Shown here: positions 37,372 through 46,695 of the stretch, one piece after another
Layout: every line of letters begins with the position of its first letter
Position numbering within the stretch: position 1 is the first letter of the stretch
Source: JAENVU01 sp963756815
GTDB lineage: Bacteria > Actinomycetota > Acidimicrobiia > IMCC26256 > JAENVU01
Length of the DNA: 64,000 nucleotides
Direction of reading: 5' to 3'
NCBI GenBank assembly: GCA_963756815.1
Contig: CAVWPR010000024.1
Coordinates: forward strand, 144,799-208,798
The notes under the pieces: model-generated
Database searches by the model: none
What the model saw: the letters and a program-made list of their open reading frames with translations, nothing else
What the model was told of the DNA's origin: nothing
Translations under genes and position numbers: made by a program

Positions 37372-39386
37372 GACGAGCCGCGGCGCTCGCCGCGATCGTG
37401 CTGACGCTCGTCGCGGTCACGCTCGTCGCACCCGCGGCCGCCGAGCGCCGCGCCCCCACGGGCCTCGTGGTGCTCCGAGGCCAGCCCGCGTGGTCGAGCC
37501 TCGGCGACGACGTCCAGCTGCGGCTGGGCATCCGGAGCGCCGATCCGACGGTGGAGGTCAACGCCGTCGTCCACGGCGCCGTCTCGAGCCGCATCGCGTT
37601 CGAGCGCACGATCAACGGCGAGCGGCTCGGCTCGACGATCACGTCCTTCGTGCAACCGGTGGCGACCCTGCCCGTGGTCGGCGCGGACCGCATCCTCACG
37701 CTGCCGCTCCAGGACCCCGCCGCGCCACGTGACCCGAACCGGATCCGCCTCACGATCCCGGGATCGGGGCCCGGGGCCGTCTTCCCGGTCGAGATCGAGC
37801 TGCGGGCCGCCGACTCCGGTGCCGTCCTCTCCAGCTTCGTCACCCACCTGGTCGCGGTCAGCCCGGCCCCGGCCGGGAGCGCTCCGTCACCGACGCGTCT
37901 CCAGGTGGCGTGGCTCTGGCGCGTCGCGGCCTCGCCCTCGACCACCGCGTCCGCGGCACCGTCCTCCACCTTCGCGGCATCGCTCGCGCCCGTCGGCCGG
38001 CTGGGCCACGTCACCGCGTCGACCGCGCTGATCGGCGACGTGCCGATCACCCTGGTCCCCAATCCGGAGACGCTCGCCGGCGCGCTGGCGCTCACGGCCA
38101 ACGAATCTGCCGTCGCCTTCGTCGCGGGCCTGCGGGACGCGGCGGCGACCTCGTCGACGTTGGCCGGGACGTACACGACCGTCGACGGCCCCGCGCTCCT
38201 CCACGACGGGCTCGACGAGGCGTTGGGCGCCCAGCTGGCGCAGGGCCGCGAGACCCTGGAGCGGGGACTCGACGCCGCGGTCGACCACACCATCGCCGCG
38301 CCGCAGCCCCTCGACGCCGCGATGCTCGCCCGCCTCCGGGCCGACGCCGGCACCACCCGCCTGGTGGTCGATCCCTCCACCCTGAGCGACGCCGAGCCGG
38401 CCGACCAGTTCACCCCGGCCCGGCCCTTCCGCCTCGACAGCGCGGCCGGATCCTTCGACGCGCTCGAGGTGAACCGCACCACGTCGTCGCTGCTCGTCCG
38501 ACCAGGACCGGACGCGCTGCGCGCGCAGCAGGTGCTCGCCGGCCTCGCGGTGGTCGCGCTCGAACAGCCGAACCGGAGTCGCGGTGTGGTCATCGACACA
38601 CCCACGCTGTGGGACCCGCGGCCCGGTCGCGTCGGGCCCGTCCTCGCCGGCCTGCGCGACAACCCGCTGCTCACCGGCGCGCGGCTCACCGACATCTTCG
38701 ACTCCGTCCAGGCCGCGACCGTCGGCGCCAAGCCCTACGTGCGGAGCCTCGCTCCCGCGCCGGCGGGCTCCGCGCCGGTGACACCGGCCGGCTATCGCCG
38801 CGCCCGCACCCAGGTCGACGCGCTCGCGTCGATGATCGGTGTCGAGGACCCACTCGTCGCGAAGGTCCGTCACGAGCTCGCCCTGACGCCGGCGAGCGGT
38901 GTGCCCCACACCGGCCCGGCGGTCAGCACGGTGCGCCTGCGGACCATCGCGTCCGACGTCGCGACGGTCACGAGCCGGATCATCGCCCCGCCGAGCCGGA
39001 CGTTCCGACTCACGTCGCGGCGGGCATCGGTGCCCCTCAGCATCGAGAACAGCACGGAGCAGCGGGTCCGCGTCCGGATCCGGCTCACGAGCCAGAAGCT
39101 CGAGTTCCCCGAGGGCGCCGAGCGGATCGTCGTGCTGCCGCCGGGGAACACCACGACCCAGTTCGACGTCGAGTCCCGTACGTCGGGCACGTTCCCGGTG
39201 CTCGTCACCGTGAGCTCGCCGGACGGCGGCCTCGCCCTGCAGCGGTCCCGCTACACCATCCGCTCGGCGTTCGTGAGCGGGGTCGGCGTGTTCCTCGCGG
39301 TCGGGGCGGGCCTGTTCCTCGCCATCTGGTGGTTGACGCACTGGCGCCGGAGCCGCCGCGCCGGCACGCCTGCGCTCGCCTCGTGA
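37368..39386 (+). CDS. DUF6049 secreted/membrane-anchored protein
   Basis: About 672 residues, equivalent by position to mycobacterial Rv3909, which lies directly before murJ. A signal peptide (AAALAAIVLTLVAVTLVAPA) is followed by a long extracellular region that includes an immunoglobulin-like segment near the end (RVRVRIRLTSQKLEFPEGAE). There is one C-terminal span (GVGVFLAVGAGLFLAIWWL) and a short basic tail. I start at GTG 37368, which overlaps the GNAT stop, rather than GTG 37347. The stop overlaps the murJ start as GTGA. Function is unknown; context suggests a cell-wall role. Confidence 0.85.
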   Translation: MRRAAALAAIVLTLVAVTLVAPAAAERRAPTGLVVLRGQPAWSSLGDDVQLRLGIRSADPTVEVNAVVHGAVSSRIAFERTINGERLGSTITSFVQPVATLPVVGADRILTLPLQDPAAPRDPNRIRLTIPGSGPGAVFPVEIELRAADSGAVLSSFVTHLVAVSPAPAGSAPSPTRLQVAWLWRVAASPSTTASAAPSSTFAASLAPVGRLGHVTASTALIGDVPITLVPNPETLAGALALTANESAVAFVAGLRDAAATSSTLAGTYTTVDGPALLHDGLDEALGAQLAQGRETLERGLDAAVDHTIAAPQPLDAAMLARLRADAGTTRLVVDPSTLSDAEPADQFTPARPFRLDSAAGSFDALEVNRTTSSLLVRPGPDALRAQQVLAGLAVVALEQPNRSRGVVIDTPTLWDPRPGRVGPVLAGLRDNPLLTGARLTDIFDSVQAATVGAKPYVRSLAPAPAGSAPVTPAGYRRARTQVDALASMIGVEDPLVAKVRHELALTPASGVPHTGPAVSTVRLRTIASDVATVTSRIIAPPSRTFRLTSRRASVPLSIENSTEQRVRVRIRLTSQKLEFPEGAERIVVLPPGNTTTQFDVESRTSGTFPVLVTVSSPDGGLALQRSRYTIRSAFVSGVGVFLAVGAGLFLAIWWLTHWRRSRRAGTPALAS

Positions 39387-41035
39387 GCGACGCGAGCGAG
39401 GTGCACGAGGTGAACGACGTCGCGGACGACGTCGCCTCCAACCGGAAGCTGGCCCGGAACAGCGCGGTCATCGGGGTCGGCACCCTGCTCTCGCGCATCA
39501 CGGGGTTCCTGCGCGTCTCGGCGCTCGCCGCGCTCGGGTTCGCGCGCCTCACCGACGTCTACAACCTCGCGAACTCCACGCCCAACATCGTCTACGAGCT
39601 CCTGGTCGGCGGGATCCTCACCGCGACCCTCGTCCCGCTCTTCGTCGAGTCGCACGACCGCGACGACCCGGTCGCGTCCGACGCGATCGTCACCATCGCC
39701 CTCGTCCTGCTCGCGATCGGCACGGCGATCGGGACGCTGGCGGCACCGTGGATCATCGACGCGTACTCGGGCCTCGCCGGCGTCGCGCAGGGCGCCGGGC
39801 ACGGCGCGCAGCAGGCGCTCGCCACCGACCTGCTGCGTTGGTTCATGCCGCAGATGTTCTTCTACGGCGTCACCGCGCTGGCCACGGCGATGCTGAACGC
39901 GCGCCGACGCTTCGCCGCGGCCGCCTTCGCGCCGGTCCTGAACAACGTGGTGGTGATCGCGATGCTGCTGGCGGTCGTGCGCATCGCCGGCAGCACCCCA
40001 ACGGTGCAGTCGGTCCTCGACGACCCAGTGCTGGTGCTGCTCCTCGGGCTGGGGACGACCGCCGGCGTCGTGGCCATGGCGCTCGTGCTGGTCCCCGCGG
40101 TCGGGCGAGCCGGTGCCACCTACCACTGGCACTGGGAGCCGCGGCACCCCGCGGTGCGCAAGCTGGCGCGGCTCTCCGGCTGGACCGTGGGGTACGTGGC
40201 CGCGAACCAGGTGGCGTTCTTCGTCGTGCTGGTCCTGGCGTACCGCACGAAGGCGGACGTGTCGATCTACCTGGCCGCCTTCACGTTCTTCCAGCTCCCG
40301 CACGGGCTGCTGGCGGTCAGCGTCATGACCGCGCTCGCCCCGGAGCTCGCGGCCCGCCACCAGGCCCACGACGTCGACGGTCTGCGCGACCGCTTCGGCA
40401 CCGGACTGCGCATGCTCGTGCTCACGATGATCCCGGCCGGCGTCGGCATGGCCCTCCTGGCGCAACCACTGATCCGCGCGTTGCTCGGGCACGGGGACTT
40501 CCAGGCCTCCGCGGTCGCACCCACTGCGGATGCGCTCCGTGCGTTCGCGATCGGACTCGTCTTCTTCTCCGTGTACCTCTTCGTGATCCGTGCGTTCGCC
40601 TCGATGCAGGACACGCGCACGCCGTTCCTGCTGAACGTCCTCGAGAACGGCGTGAACGTGGTCACGGCGTTCGCGTTCTACGAATGGCGCGGCGTCGAGG
40701 GCCTCGCGTGGTCGTGGTCCCTCGCCTACGCGGTGGGGGCGGTCGTCGCGCTCGGCGTCCTCCGACGCCGGCTCGGACGGCTCGACGGACGCGCGCTGCT
40801 CGGGACGACGGTGCGCGTGGTGGTCGCGCTCGTACCGGCCGGGGTGGTCGTCGTCCTCATCGACCGCGCGATCGGCGATGCGACGTTCGCGTCGTCGGCG
40901 GCCGTGCTCGTCGCGGCGGCGATCGCGGGGACCGCGGTGTTCGCCGGCGCGATGCAGCTCCTGGGAATCCCCCTGATCCGGATGATCCGGGACATTCTGC
41001 GCCGCGATGGCGCGGCGATCGGCGCGCGCGCGTAA
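39383..41035 (+). CDS. murJ: MurJ-type lipid II flippase
   Basis: Moves lipid II across the membrane for peptidoglycan synthesis. The 550 residues have a soluble 40-residue N-terminus, then about 14 membrane spans. The MviN/MurJ motifs LARNSAVIGVGTLLSRITGF (start of span 1), NSTPNIVYELLVGGILTATL (about 57-76), RWFMPQMFFYGVTAL and FFQLPHGLLAVSVMTALAPE are clear. Unlike mycobacterial Rv3910 there is no C-terminal pseudokinase: the frame ends after LIRMIRDILRRDG. A separate kinase gene follows two genes later. GTG 39383 overlaps the DUF6049 stop. Confidence 0.93.
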   Translation: MSDASEVHEVNDVADDVASNRKLARNSAVIGVGTLLSRITGFLRVSALAALGFARLTDVYNLANSTPNIVYELLVGGILTATLVPLFVESHDRDDPVASDAIVTIALVLLAIGTAIGTLAAPWIIDAYSGLAGVAQGAGHGAQQALATDLLRWFMPQMFFYGVTALATAMLNARRRFAAAAFAPVLNNVVVIAMLLAVVRIAGSTPTVQSVLDDPVLVLLLGLGTTAGVVAMALVLVPAVGRAGATYHWHWEPRHPAVRKLARLSGWTVGYVAANQVAFFVVLVLAYRTKADVSIYLAAFTFFQLPHGLLAVSVMTALAPELAARHQAHDVDGLRDRFGTGLRMLVLTMIPAGVGMALLAQPLIRALLGHGDFQASAVAPTADALRAFAIGLVFFSVYLFVIRAFASMQDTRTPFLLNVLENGVNVVTAFAFYEWRGVEGLAWSWSLAYAVGAVVALGVLRRRLGRLDGRALLGTTVRVVVALVPAGVVVVLIDRAIGDATFASSAAVLVAAAIAGTAVFAGAMQLLGIPLIRMIRDILRRDGAAIGARA

Positions 41036-41091
41036 CCATTGACCGGAGTGGCGGGTCTACCGGCCACCACCGTCGTGTCCCGGGAGGTCTC

Positions 41092-41931
41092 GTGGGCGTA
41101 CGCATCGTGACCGACAGCGCCTGCGATCTCCCGCAGGCTCGCGCCGACGCGCTCGGCATCGAGATCGTGCCGCTCACGATCCGGTTCGGTGACGAGGAGC
41201 TCGTCGACCGCGTCGAGCTCTCCAACGACGAGTTCTGGCGCAAGGTCGCGACGTCACCGGTCCTGCCCGAGACGGCGGCACCGTCACCCGGCGCCTTCGA
41301 GGAGCGGTTCCGGGCGCTCGCCGCCGCGGGTGCCGACGGCATCGTGTGCATCGACCTCTCGTCCCGGCTCTCCGGCACGATGCAGTCGGCGCAGGTCGCG
41401 GCCAAGTCGCTCGAGGGCGAGCTGCCGGTGGCGGTCGTCGACTCGATGAGCGTGTCGATGGGCCTCGGCAACCAGTGCATCTCCGCGTGCCGGATGGCCG
41501 AGGACGGCGCGGACGTCGCCACCATCGTCGAGCGGGCGAACCGGATCGCCCAGCGGACCCGCCTGTTCGGTGCGCTCGACACGCTCGAGCACCTCCGTCG
41601 GGGCGGCCGGATCGGCGGCGCGCAGGCGATGCTCGGCAGCATGCTCTCGATCAAGCCCGTCATCGAGGTGCGCGACGGCGTGGTGGCCGAGTCCGGCAAG
41701 GTGCGCACCCGCAGCAAGAGCCTCGCCCACCTGGCCGAGAAGCTCGCGGCGGCACCGGACCCGCGTGACGTGTACGTGTTCCACGCCCAGGCCCCCGACA
41801 TCGACGAATTCCTCGAGCGCGTCTGCACGATCGTGCCGCGCGAAAGGATCGAGCTCGGCGAGATCGGTCCGGTGATCGGCGCCCACGCCGGCCCCCGCAC
41901 GATCGGCCTCGGCTGGGTCGACGGCGAGTAG
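41092..41931 (+). CDS. DegV-family fatty-acid-binding protein
   Basis: DegV proteins bind a fatty acid, and in Gram-positive bacteria some (FakB) present it to a fatty-acid kinase. The 279 residues start VGVRIVTDSACDLPQ, the DegV signature. The motifs PETAAPSPGAFEERF, ISSxxSGT-like DLSSRLSGTMQSAQ (about 85-98) and DTLEHLRRGGRIGGAQAMLG (about 160-179) are typical. GTG 41092 has CGGGAGG just upstream. It lies between murJ and the kinase gene. No FakA-like kinase is present in the window. Confidence 0.92.
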   Translation: MGVRIVTDSACDLPQARADALGIEIVPLTIRFGDEELVDRVELSNDEFWRKVATSPVLPETAAPSPGAFEERFRALAAAGADGIVCIDLSSRLSGTMQSAQVAAKSLEGELPVAVVDSMSVSMGLGNQCISACRMAEDGADVATIVERANRIAQRTRLFGALDTLEHLRRGGRIGGAQAMLGSMLSIKPVIEVRDGVVAESGKVRTRSKSLAHLAEKLAAAPDPRDVYVFHAQAPDIDEFLERVCTIVPRERIELGEIGPVIGAHAGPRTIGLGWVDGE

Positions 41932-41998
41932 CGCACACCCACCCGACCCGCTGCCGAACGCCGCGTTTCGCGCGAGACCGACGGGTAGCGTCGACCCC

Positions 41999-43534
41999 GT
42001 GGTTCGTTCCGTCGCGCCCGGGCGCGTCCTCGGTGGTCGCTACCGGCTCGACGCCGAGATCGCACGCGGGGGCATGGCCACGGTCTGGCGCGGGGAGGAC
42101 CCGCTGCTGGCCCGCCCGGTGGCGGTGAAGACACTGGACCCGACGCTGGCCGAGGACGAGGCGCTGCGCACCCGCTTCCGTCGGGAGGCCGTGGCCGCCG
42201 CCGCCGTCGCGCACCCGAACATCGTCGCCACCTACGACACCGGCGAGGACGACGGCGTCGCCTACATCGTGATGGAGCTGGTCGAGGGGGCGACCCTGCG
42301 CCAGGCCATCGACCTGCACGGCCCGCTGCCGCCCGCGCGCGCGGCCGACATCGCCGCGCAGGTCGCCGACGCGCTCGCCGCCGCGCACGGGCGCGGTCTG
42401 GTCCACCGCGACGTGAAGCCGAGCAACGTCCTCGTCCAGCTCGACGGTCGCGTCAAGGTCACCGACTTCGGCATCGCCAAGGCCGCGGACCAGGGCGCCG
42501 AGGACCTCACGCGTGCCGGGAACGTGATGGGAACCGCGCGGTACCTCGCGCCCGAGCAGCTCGAGGGTCACACCGTCGACGAGCGCGCCGACGTGTACTC
42601 CCTCGGGCTCGTGCTCTACGAGATGCTCACGGGCAACGCGCCGTTCGGCGCCGACACGGAGATCGGCACGGCGGTCGCGCGCCTCACGAGCGCGGCCCCC
42701 CGGATCGGCGACGTGCGCGCGGGAATCCCGCCGGGGCTCGCCCACGTGGTGGAGCGGGCGCTCGAGCGCGACCCCGCGCTCCGGTGGCCGAACGCGGCGT
42801 CGATGCGGGACGCGCTGACACCGTTCCGCGTCGCCGCGCCGGACCGGACGGTCGATGCCACCATGCCGGTCGCCCTCCCCCAGCGACCCCGAGAGGATCC
42901 GGCGACATCGATCCCGGCGATCATCGACGACGGCATGAGCGTCGGGGCGCGTGTGCTGATCTGGGTGCTGGCGCTCGCACTCGGCTTCGGCGGCGGCTAC
43001 CTCGGCTACGTGCTCGCCACCAACGACTCGTCGTCACCCAAGGCGGCCCCGGCCGCGGGCGCCCAGACGCTCCCGATCCAGACCGTCACCTCGTTCGATC
43101 CGGACACCACTGACACCGTCAAGGACGAGAACCCCGAAGAGACGGGGAATGCCGTCGACGGAAACCCGGCCACCTACTGGACCACTGCGTCGTATTTCCA
43201 GCCCAACGTGGGCGGCAAGCCCGGAGTCGGGCTCATCCTGGGACTGTCCGGCCCCGGTCACGTCTCGGCCGTGCATCTGACCGCCGACCCCGGCATGAAC
43301 GTCGAGATCTACACGTCCAACACGTCGGGCTCGACGCTCGAGGCCTGGGGGAATCCGAGGGGGTCGGGGAACGACCTCGGCGCCTCGGCAACGATCCCGG
43401 TCCAGGGCGCACCCATTGCGCGATACGTCCTCGTGTGGCTCACGCGCTTGCCCCGGGCACCCACCTCGCCCGACGGTTCGGCCCGCTACGTCGGCCGGAT
43501 CGCCGAGGTCTCGGTCCGTGGCACCCCGGCCTGA
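41999..43534 (+). CDS. membrane Ser/Thr protein kinase with discoidin-like outer domain
   Basis: A 511-residue PknB-type kinase. Catalytic residues are all present: the P-loop IARGGMATVWRG (about 20-31), Lys in VAVKTLD, HRDVKPSNVL (about 136-145), DFGIAKAAD and the APEQ motif. One span (VLIWVLALALGFGGGYLGYV) is at about 318-337. The extracellular part (about 360-511: GNAVDGNPATYWTTASYF) resembles F5/8-type C domains. The same outer domain ends mycobacterial Rv3910, where it is fused to MurJ through a pseudokinase. Here the kinase is separate and looks active, so MurJ control by phosphorylation is a fair guess. Its stop overlaps the sigma-factor start region. Confidence 0.9.
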   Translation: MVRSVAPGRVLGGRYRLDAEIARGGMATVWRGEDPLLARPVAVKTLDPTLAEDEALRTRFRREAVAAAAVAHPNIVATYDTGEDDGVAYIVMELVEGATLRQAIDLHGPLPPARAADIAAQVADALAAAHGRGLVHRDVKPSNVLVQLDGRVKVTDFGIAKAADQGAEDLTRAGNVMGTARYLAPEQLEGHTVDERADVYSLGLVLYEMLTGNAPFGADTEIGTAVARLTSAAPRIGDVRAGIPPGLAHVVERALERDPALRWPNAASMRDALTPFRVAAPDRTVDATMPVALPQRPREDPATSIPAIIDDGMSVGARVLIWVLALALGFGGGYLGYVLATNDSSSPKAAPAAGAQTLPIQTVTSFDPDTTDTVKDENPEETGNAVDGNPATYWTTASYFQPNVGGKPGVGLILGLSGPGHVSAVHLTADPGMNVEIYTSNTSGSTLEAWGNPRGSGNDLGASATIPVQGAPIARYVLVWLTRLPRAPTSPDGSARYVGRIAEVSVRGTPA

Positions 43535-44102
43535 CCGCGCCTCCGACGACGACCTCGTCCGCGCCGCCGTCAGCGGCGACCGCGACGCGCTCGACGTCCT
43601 CCTCACCCGCCACGTCGACCGCCTCCACGCGGTCTGTCGGCGCATCTGCGGACCCGACGCGGCGTTCGACGCGACGCAGCAGGCGCTCATCGCGATCGCG
43701 CGCGCCATCGACCGCTTCGACGGGCGGGCCGCGTTCACCACGTGGTCGCACCGCATCGCCGTGAACGCCGCGGTCGACGAGGTACGCCGGGCGCGCCGGC
43801 GCGCCGTCCCTGCGTCCGACCGGCTGGCGCGCCACGAGACGACCGCGCCGCACGCGACCGGACCCGAGCGGGTCGTCGACCGGCTCGACCTCGAGACCGC
43901 GCTCGCCGCCCTCCCGGAGGAGTTCCGCGCCGCGGTCGTGCTGCGCGACGTCGCGGACCTCGACTACGCCGCGATCGCCGCCACGCTCGACGTCCCGATC
44001 GGGACCGTGCGCTCCCGCATCGCACGCGGCCGGGCCGCGCTCGCCGCCGCGCTCGGGAACTCCGACGCCACCTCCGACGTCCAAGGCATCGACCATGGCT
44101 GA
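43518..44102 (+). CDS. ECF sigma factor, SigM-like by position
   Basis: An alternative sigma factor of 194 residues. Region 2 is DALDVLLTRHVDRLHAVCRR to YDATQQALIAIARAIDRF-like sequence, with TTWSHRIAVNAAVDEVRR as 2.3-2.4. Region 4 is ALAALPEEFRAAVVLRDVAD and IAATLDVPIGTVRSRIARGR. It starts at GTG 43518, overlapping the kinase gene by 17 bases. Its stop overlaps the downstream anti-sigma gene by 8 bases. The same place before trxB is held by sigM in Mycobacterium, which responds to oxidative and envelope stress. Confidence 0.9.
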   Translation: MAPRPDRASDDDLVRAAVSGDRDALDVLLTRHVDRLHAVCRRICGPDAAFDATQQALIAIARAIDRFDGRAAFTTWSHRIAVNAAVDEVRRARRRAVPASDRLARHETTAPHATGPERVVDRLDLETALAALPEEFRAAVVLRDVADLDYAAIAATLDVPIGTVRSRIARGRAALAAALGNSDATSDVQGIDHG

Positions 44103-44871
44103 CCCCACCGCCCACCCCGACTTCGATCTCGACACCGCGCTGAGCGCCGACCTCGACGGCGAGCTCGACGGCTACGCCTCCGACCTCGGGCTCCCGGTCG
44201 ACGACGTCCGTGCCGCGCTCACCGGTCCGACCGCCGACGCCCGCCGAGCCGCGCTCGTCGCGGCGCGCGACACGTTCCGTGACGCGCCCGACGCCCCGGT
44301 CCCGCTCGACGACGTCACCCGCCGGCGCCTGCTCGCGGGCGCCGGGGTGGGGAGCGCCGCACGGTCCGCGCCCCGCCGGGACCGCGGTCGCCTCCTCCGA
44401 CCGGCCGCGGCGGCCGCGATCACGCTGCTCGTGCTCGGCGGCCTCTACGCGATCTTCCACGATTCGGACGGATCGGGTGGATCAGGTGGATCGGCCGCGA
44501 AGTCCGGGGCCGGGGGTGGACGGGTCACCGCCGTCGCCGTGCGCGGGGACCTCGGCGACGTCGGCACGATCGACGCGGGCCAGGTCGCGGGGTTCCTCAG
44601 GGGCCGAGTCGCCCGGGGCGCGGCCGAGACGGCGCCGAATGCGGACCGGGCGGCGTCGAGCGCCGCCGGCTCGTTCGCGGCGGCGAGCCCGCGCGCCGTC
44701 GACGGCTGCGTGAACCAGTACGCCTCGGAGGGGTCGATCCGCTTCCGTGGCTCGGGCAGCTACCAGGGCCGCCCGGCCGTCGTGCTCGGCATCGACGCCG
44801 GCCCGCGCACCATCGTGTTCGTGGTCGCCGCCGACGACTGCGCCCGGGTCCTGTACAGCGCGAGCCGCTGA
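44095..44871 (+). CDS. membrane anti-sigma factor
   Basis: Likely holds the preceding sigma factor inactive. The 258 residues have a cytoplasmic N-terminal domain with LSADLDGELDGYASDLG, the start seen in many actinobacterial anti-sigma factors. One span follows (AAAAAITLLVLGGLYAIF, about 101-118), then a Ser/Gly linker and an extracellular domain with a Cys pair (VDGCVNQYAS and ADDCARVLYS). There is no HxxxCxxC zinc motif, so it is not a ZAS redox sensor. ATG 44095 overlaps the sigma stop. Confidence 0.8.
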   Translation: MADPTAHPDFDLDTALSADLDGELDGYASDLGLPVDDVRAALTGPTADARRAALVAARDTFRDAPDAPVPLDDVTRRRLLAGAGVGSAARSAPRRDRGRLLRPAAAAAITLLVLGGLYAIFHDSDGSGGSGGSAAKSGAGGGRVTAVAVRGDLGDVGTIDAGQVAGFLRGRVARGAAETAPNADRAASSAAGSFAAASPRAVDGCVNQYASEGSIRFRGSGSYQGRPAVVLGIDAGPRTIVFVVAADDCARVLYSASR

Positions 44872-45037
44872 GCCCGGTGGCGCCCGTCCGGCCCGGGTGT
44901 CGGGTGGGCGCGCCGGGTAACCTCCGCCGCCAGACCCGACCCCGACCGACCGCCGCGGCCCGACCCACCGGTTCGCGCCCCGGCCCGGCCCGGGACCACG
45001 GCCGAGGACACGCACCGGCGGACCACGAGGACGATCG

Positions 45038-45319
45038 ATGAGCGAGTGGACGAGCCAGGCGGCGGACACGATCGAGAAGACGGTCGTCGCCGTCCGGGAC
45101 CGCACGGTGGAACCCGCCACCCGGGCCGCCAACTACATGGTCTACGGCGTCTTCGCCGCCTGCTGCGTGCTCACCGCGCTGCTGCTGAGCACCATCGTCC
45201 TGTTCCGGGTCCTGACCTACGCCATGCCCGTCTGGGCCGCGTGGATGCTGCTCGGCGGAATCTTCGTCCTCGGCGGATTGTTCTGCTGGACCCGTCGTAC
45301 CGGAGGTCCGAGTGTCTGA
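45038..45319 (+). CDS. small membrane protein upstream of trxB
   Basis: A 93-residue protein with an N-terminal amphipathic stretch (TSQAADTIEKTVVAVRDRT) and two spans (MVYGVFAACCVLTALLLSTI and AWMLLGGIFVLGGLFCW). It overlaps the trxB start by 8 bases, so it is probably cotranscribed with it. It resembles small actinobacterial membrane proteins of unknown function found at this locus. The 166 bases before it (44872-45037) hold no gene. Confidence 0.75.
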   Translation: MSEWTSQAADTIEKTVVAVRDRTVEPATRAANYMVYGVFAACCVLTALLLSTIVLFRVLTYAMPVWAAWMLLGGIFVLGGLFCWTRRTGGPSV

Positions 45320-46256
45320 GCACCACGAGGTCGTCATCGTCGGATCCGGTCCGGCCGGTCTGACCGCAGCCGTCTACACCGCCCGAGCCAACCTCGCCCC
45401 CGTCGTGGTCGAGGGTCTCGCCGCCGGTGGGCAGCTGATGCTCACGACCGACGTCGAGAACTACCCGGGGTTCCCTGACGGCATCATGGGTCCCGAGCTG
45501 ATGACGAGGTTCCGCGAGCAGGCCGAGCGCTTCGGCACGCGGTTCATCACCGCCGACGCCGACGCCGTCGACCTCTCCACGCGCCCGTACCGCGTCACCG
45601 TGGGCGACCTCGAGCTCACCGCCGACGCCGTCATCATCTCGACCGGCGCGTCGGCCCGGATGCTCGGGATCGAGAGCGAGGGCCGACTCCTCGGCCACGG
45701 GGTCTCCACCTGTGCCACGTGCGACGGCTTCTTCTTCCGCGACCACGAGATCGCCGTCGTCGGCGGCGGCGACACCGCGATCGAGGAGGCCAACTTCCTC
45801 ACGAAGTTCGCCAGCAAGGTGACGTTGATCCACCGTCGCGACGAGCTCCGCGCGTCGAAGGTCATGCAGGAGCGCGCGTTCGCGAATCCGAAGATCGAGT
45901 TCCGCTGGAACAGCGAGGTCGTCGCCGCGCTCGGCGACGGCAAGCTCACCGGGGTCCGCCTGCGCGACACCGTGAACGGCGAGGAGTCCGAGCTCTCGGT
46001 GACCGGCCTGTTCGTCGCCATCGGGCACATCCCGAACACGGCGCTCTTCGCCGGTCAGCTCGACGTGGACGCGAACGGCTACATCCTCACGGAGGCCGAT
46101 TCCACCCGGACGTCGATCGACGGCGTGTTCGCGTGCGGCGACGTCCAGGACCACACCTACCGCCAGGCCATCACCGCTGCGGGCAGCGGCTGCATGGCGG
46201 CCATCGAGACCGAGCGTCACCTCGAGGCGCTGCGACACGCCGCGCTCCATTCCTGA
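45312..46256 (+). CDS. trxB: thioredoxin reductase
   Basis: NADPH- and FAD-dependent reductase that keeps thioredoxin reduced. The 314 residues have the FAD motif GSGPAGLTAAVYTARANLAP (about 11-30), the redox pair CATCDGFFF (about 135-143), the NADPH motif VVGGGDTAIEEANFL and the C-terminal FAD motif GVFACGDVQDHTYRQAITAA. GTG 45312. trxA follows by 90 bases, giving a complete system as in Mycobacterium trxB2-trxC. Confidence 0.96.
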   Translation: MSEHHEVVIVGSGPAGLTAAVYTARANLAPVVVEGLAAGGQLMLTTDVENYPGFPDGIMGPELMTRFREQAERFGTRFITADADAVDLSTRPYRVTVGDLELTADAVIISTGASARMLGIESEGRLLGHGVSTCATCDGFFFRDHEIAVVGGGDTAIEEANFLTKFASKVTLIHRRDELRASKVMQERAFANPKIEFRWNSEVVAALGDGKLTGVRLRDTVNGEESELSVTGLFVAIGHIPNTALFAGQLDVDANGYILTEADSTRTSIDGVFACGDVQDHTYRQAITAAGSGCMAAIETERHLEALRHAALHS

Positions 46257-46346
46257 TCGCGCGACTCGGGAATGGCGCTCCCCGGGGACGCGTTGGCCTC
46301 GTCAGTAGAATCCCGAAGACTTCGATCCCCCGAAAGGACGGCTGCC

Positions 46347-46676
46347 GTGGCCGAGCACATCGTCACACTCTCCGACGCGACCTTCGACGAGAGTGTCGGC
46401 AGCGCCGAGACCCCGATCGTCGTCGACTTCTGGGCCGAGTGGTGCGGTCCCTGCAAGATGATCGCACCCGCCCTGGAAGAAATTGCCAGTGAGCAGTCGG
46501 GGCGGATCCGGATCGCGAAGCTCAACGTCGACGACAACCCCGACACCGCACGCCGGTTCGACGTCATGAGCATCCCGACGCTCCTCGTGTTCCAGGACGG
46601 CCAGCCGGTGAAGCGGCTCGTCGGCGCGAAGGGCAAGGGCCAGCTCCTCCAGGACCTGTCCGAGTTCATCGGTTGA
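46347..46676 (+). CDS. trxA: thioredoxin
   Basis: A 109-residue thioredoxin with the active site DFWAEWCGPCKMIAP (about 27-41) and the cis-proline motif MSIPTLLVF. It starts at GTG 46347 with GAAAGGA upstream. It receives electrons from TrxB and reduces protein disulfides such as ribonucleotide reductase. A TAGAAT box at 46306-46311 could be a separate -10 box in the trxB-trxA gap. Confidence 0.97.
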   Translation: MAEHIVTLSDATFDESVGSAETPIVVDFWAEWCGPCKMIAPALEEIASEQSGRIRIAKLNVDDNPDTARRFDVMSIPTLLVFQDGQPVKRLVGAKGKGQLLQDLSEFIG

Positions 46677-46695
46677 GGCCCGCGCGTCCAGCCGC

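Noticed and set aside
37910..39382. A frame joining the DUF6049 gene region to MurJ as one 1041-residue protein
   Set aside because: The part before 39383 is an out-of-frame shadow of the DUF6049 gene; MurJ similarity starts after GTG 39383, which overlaps the preceding stop.
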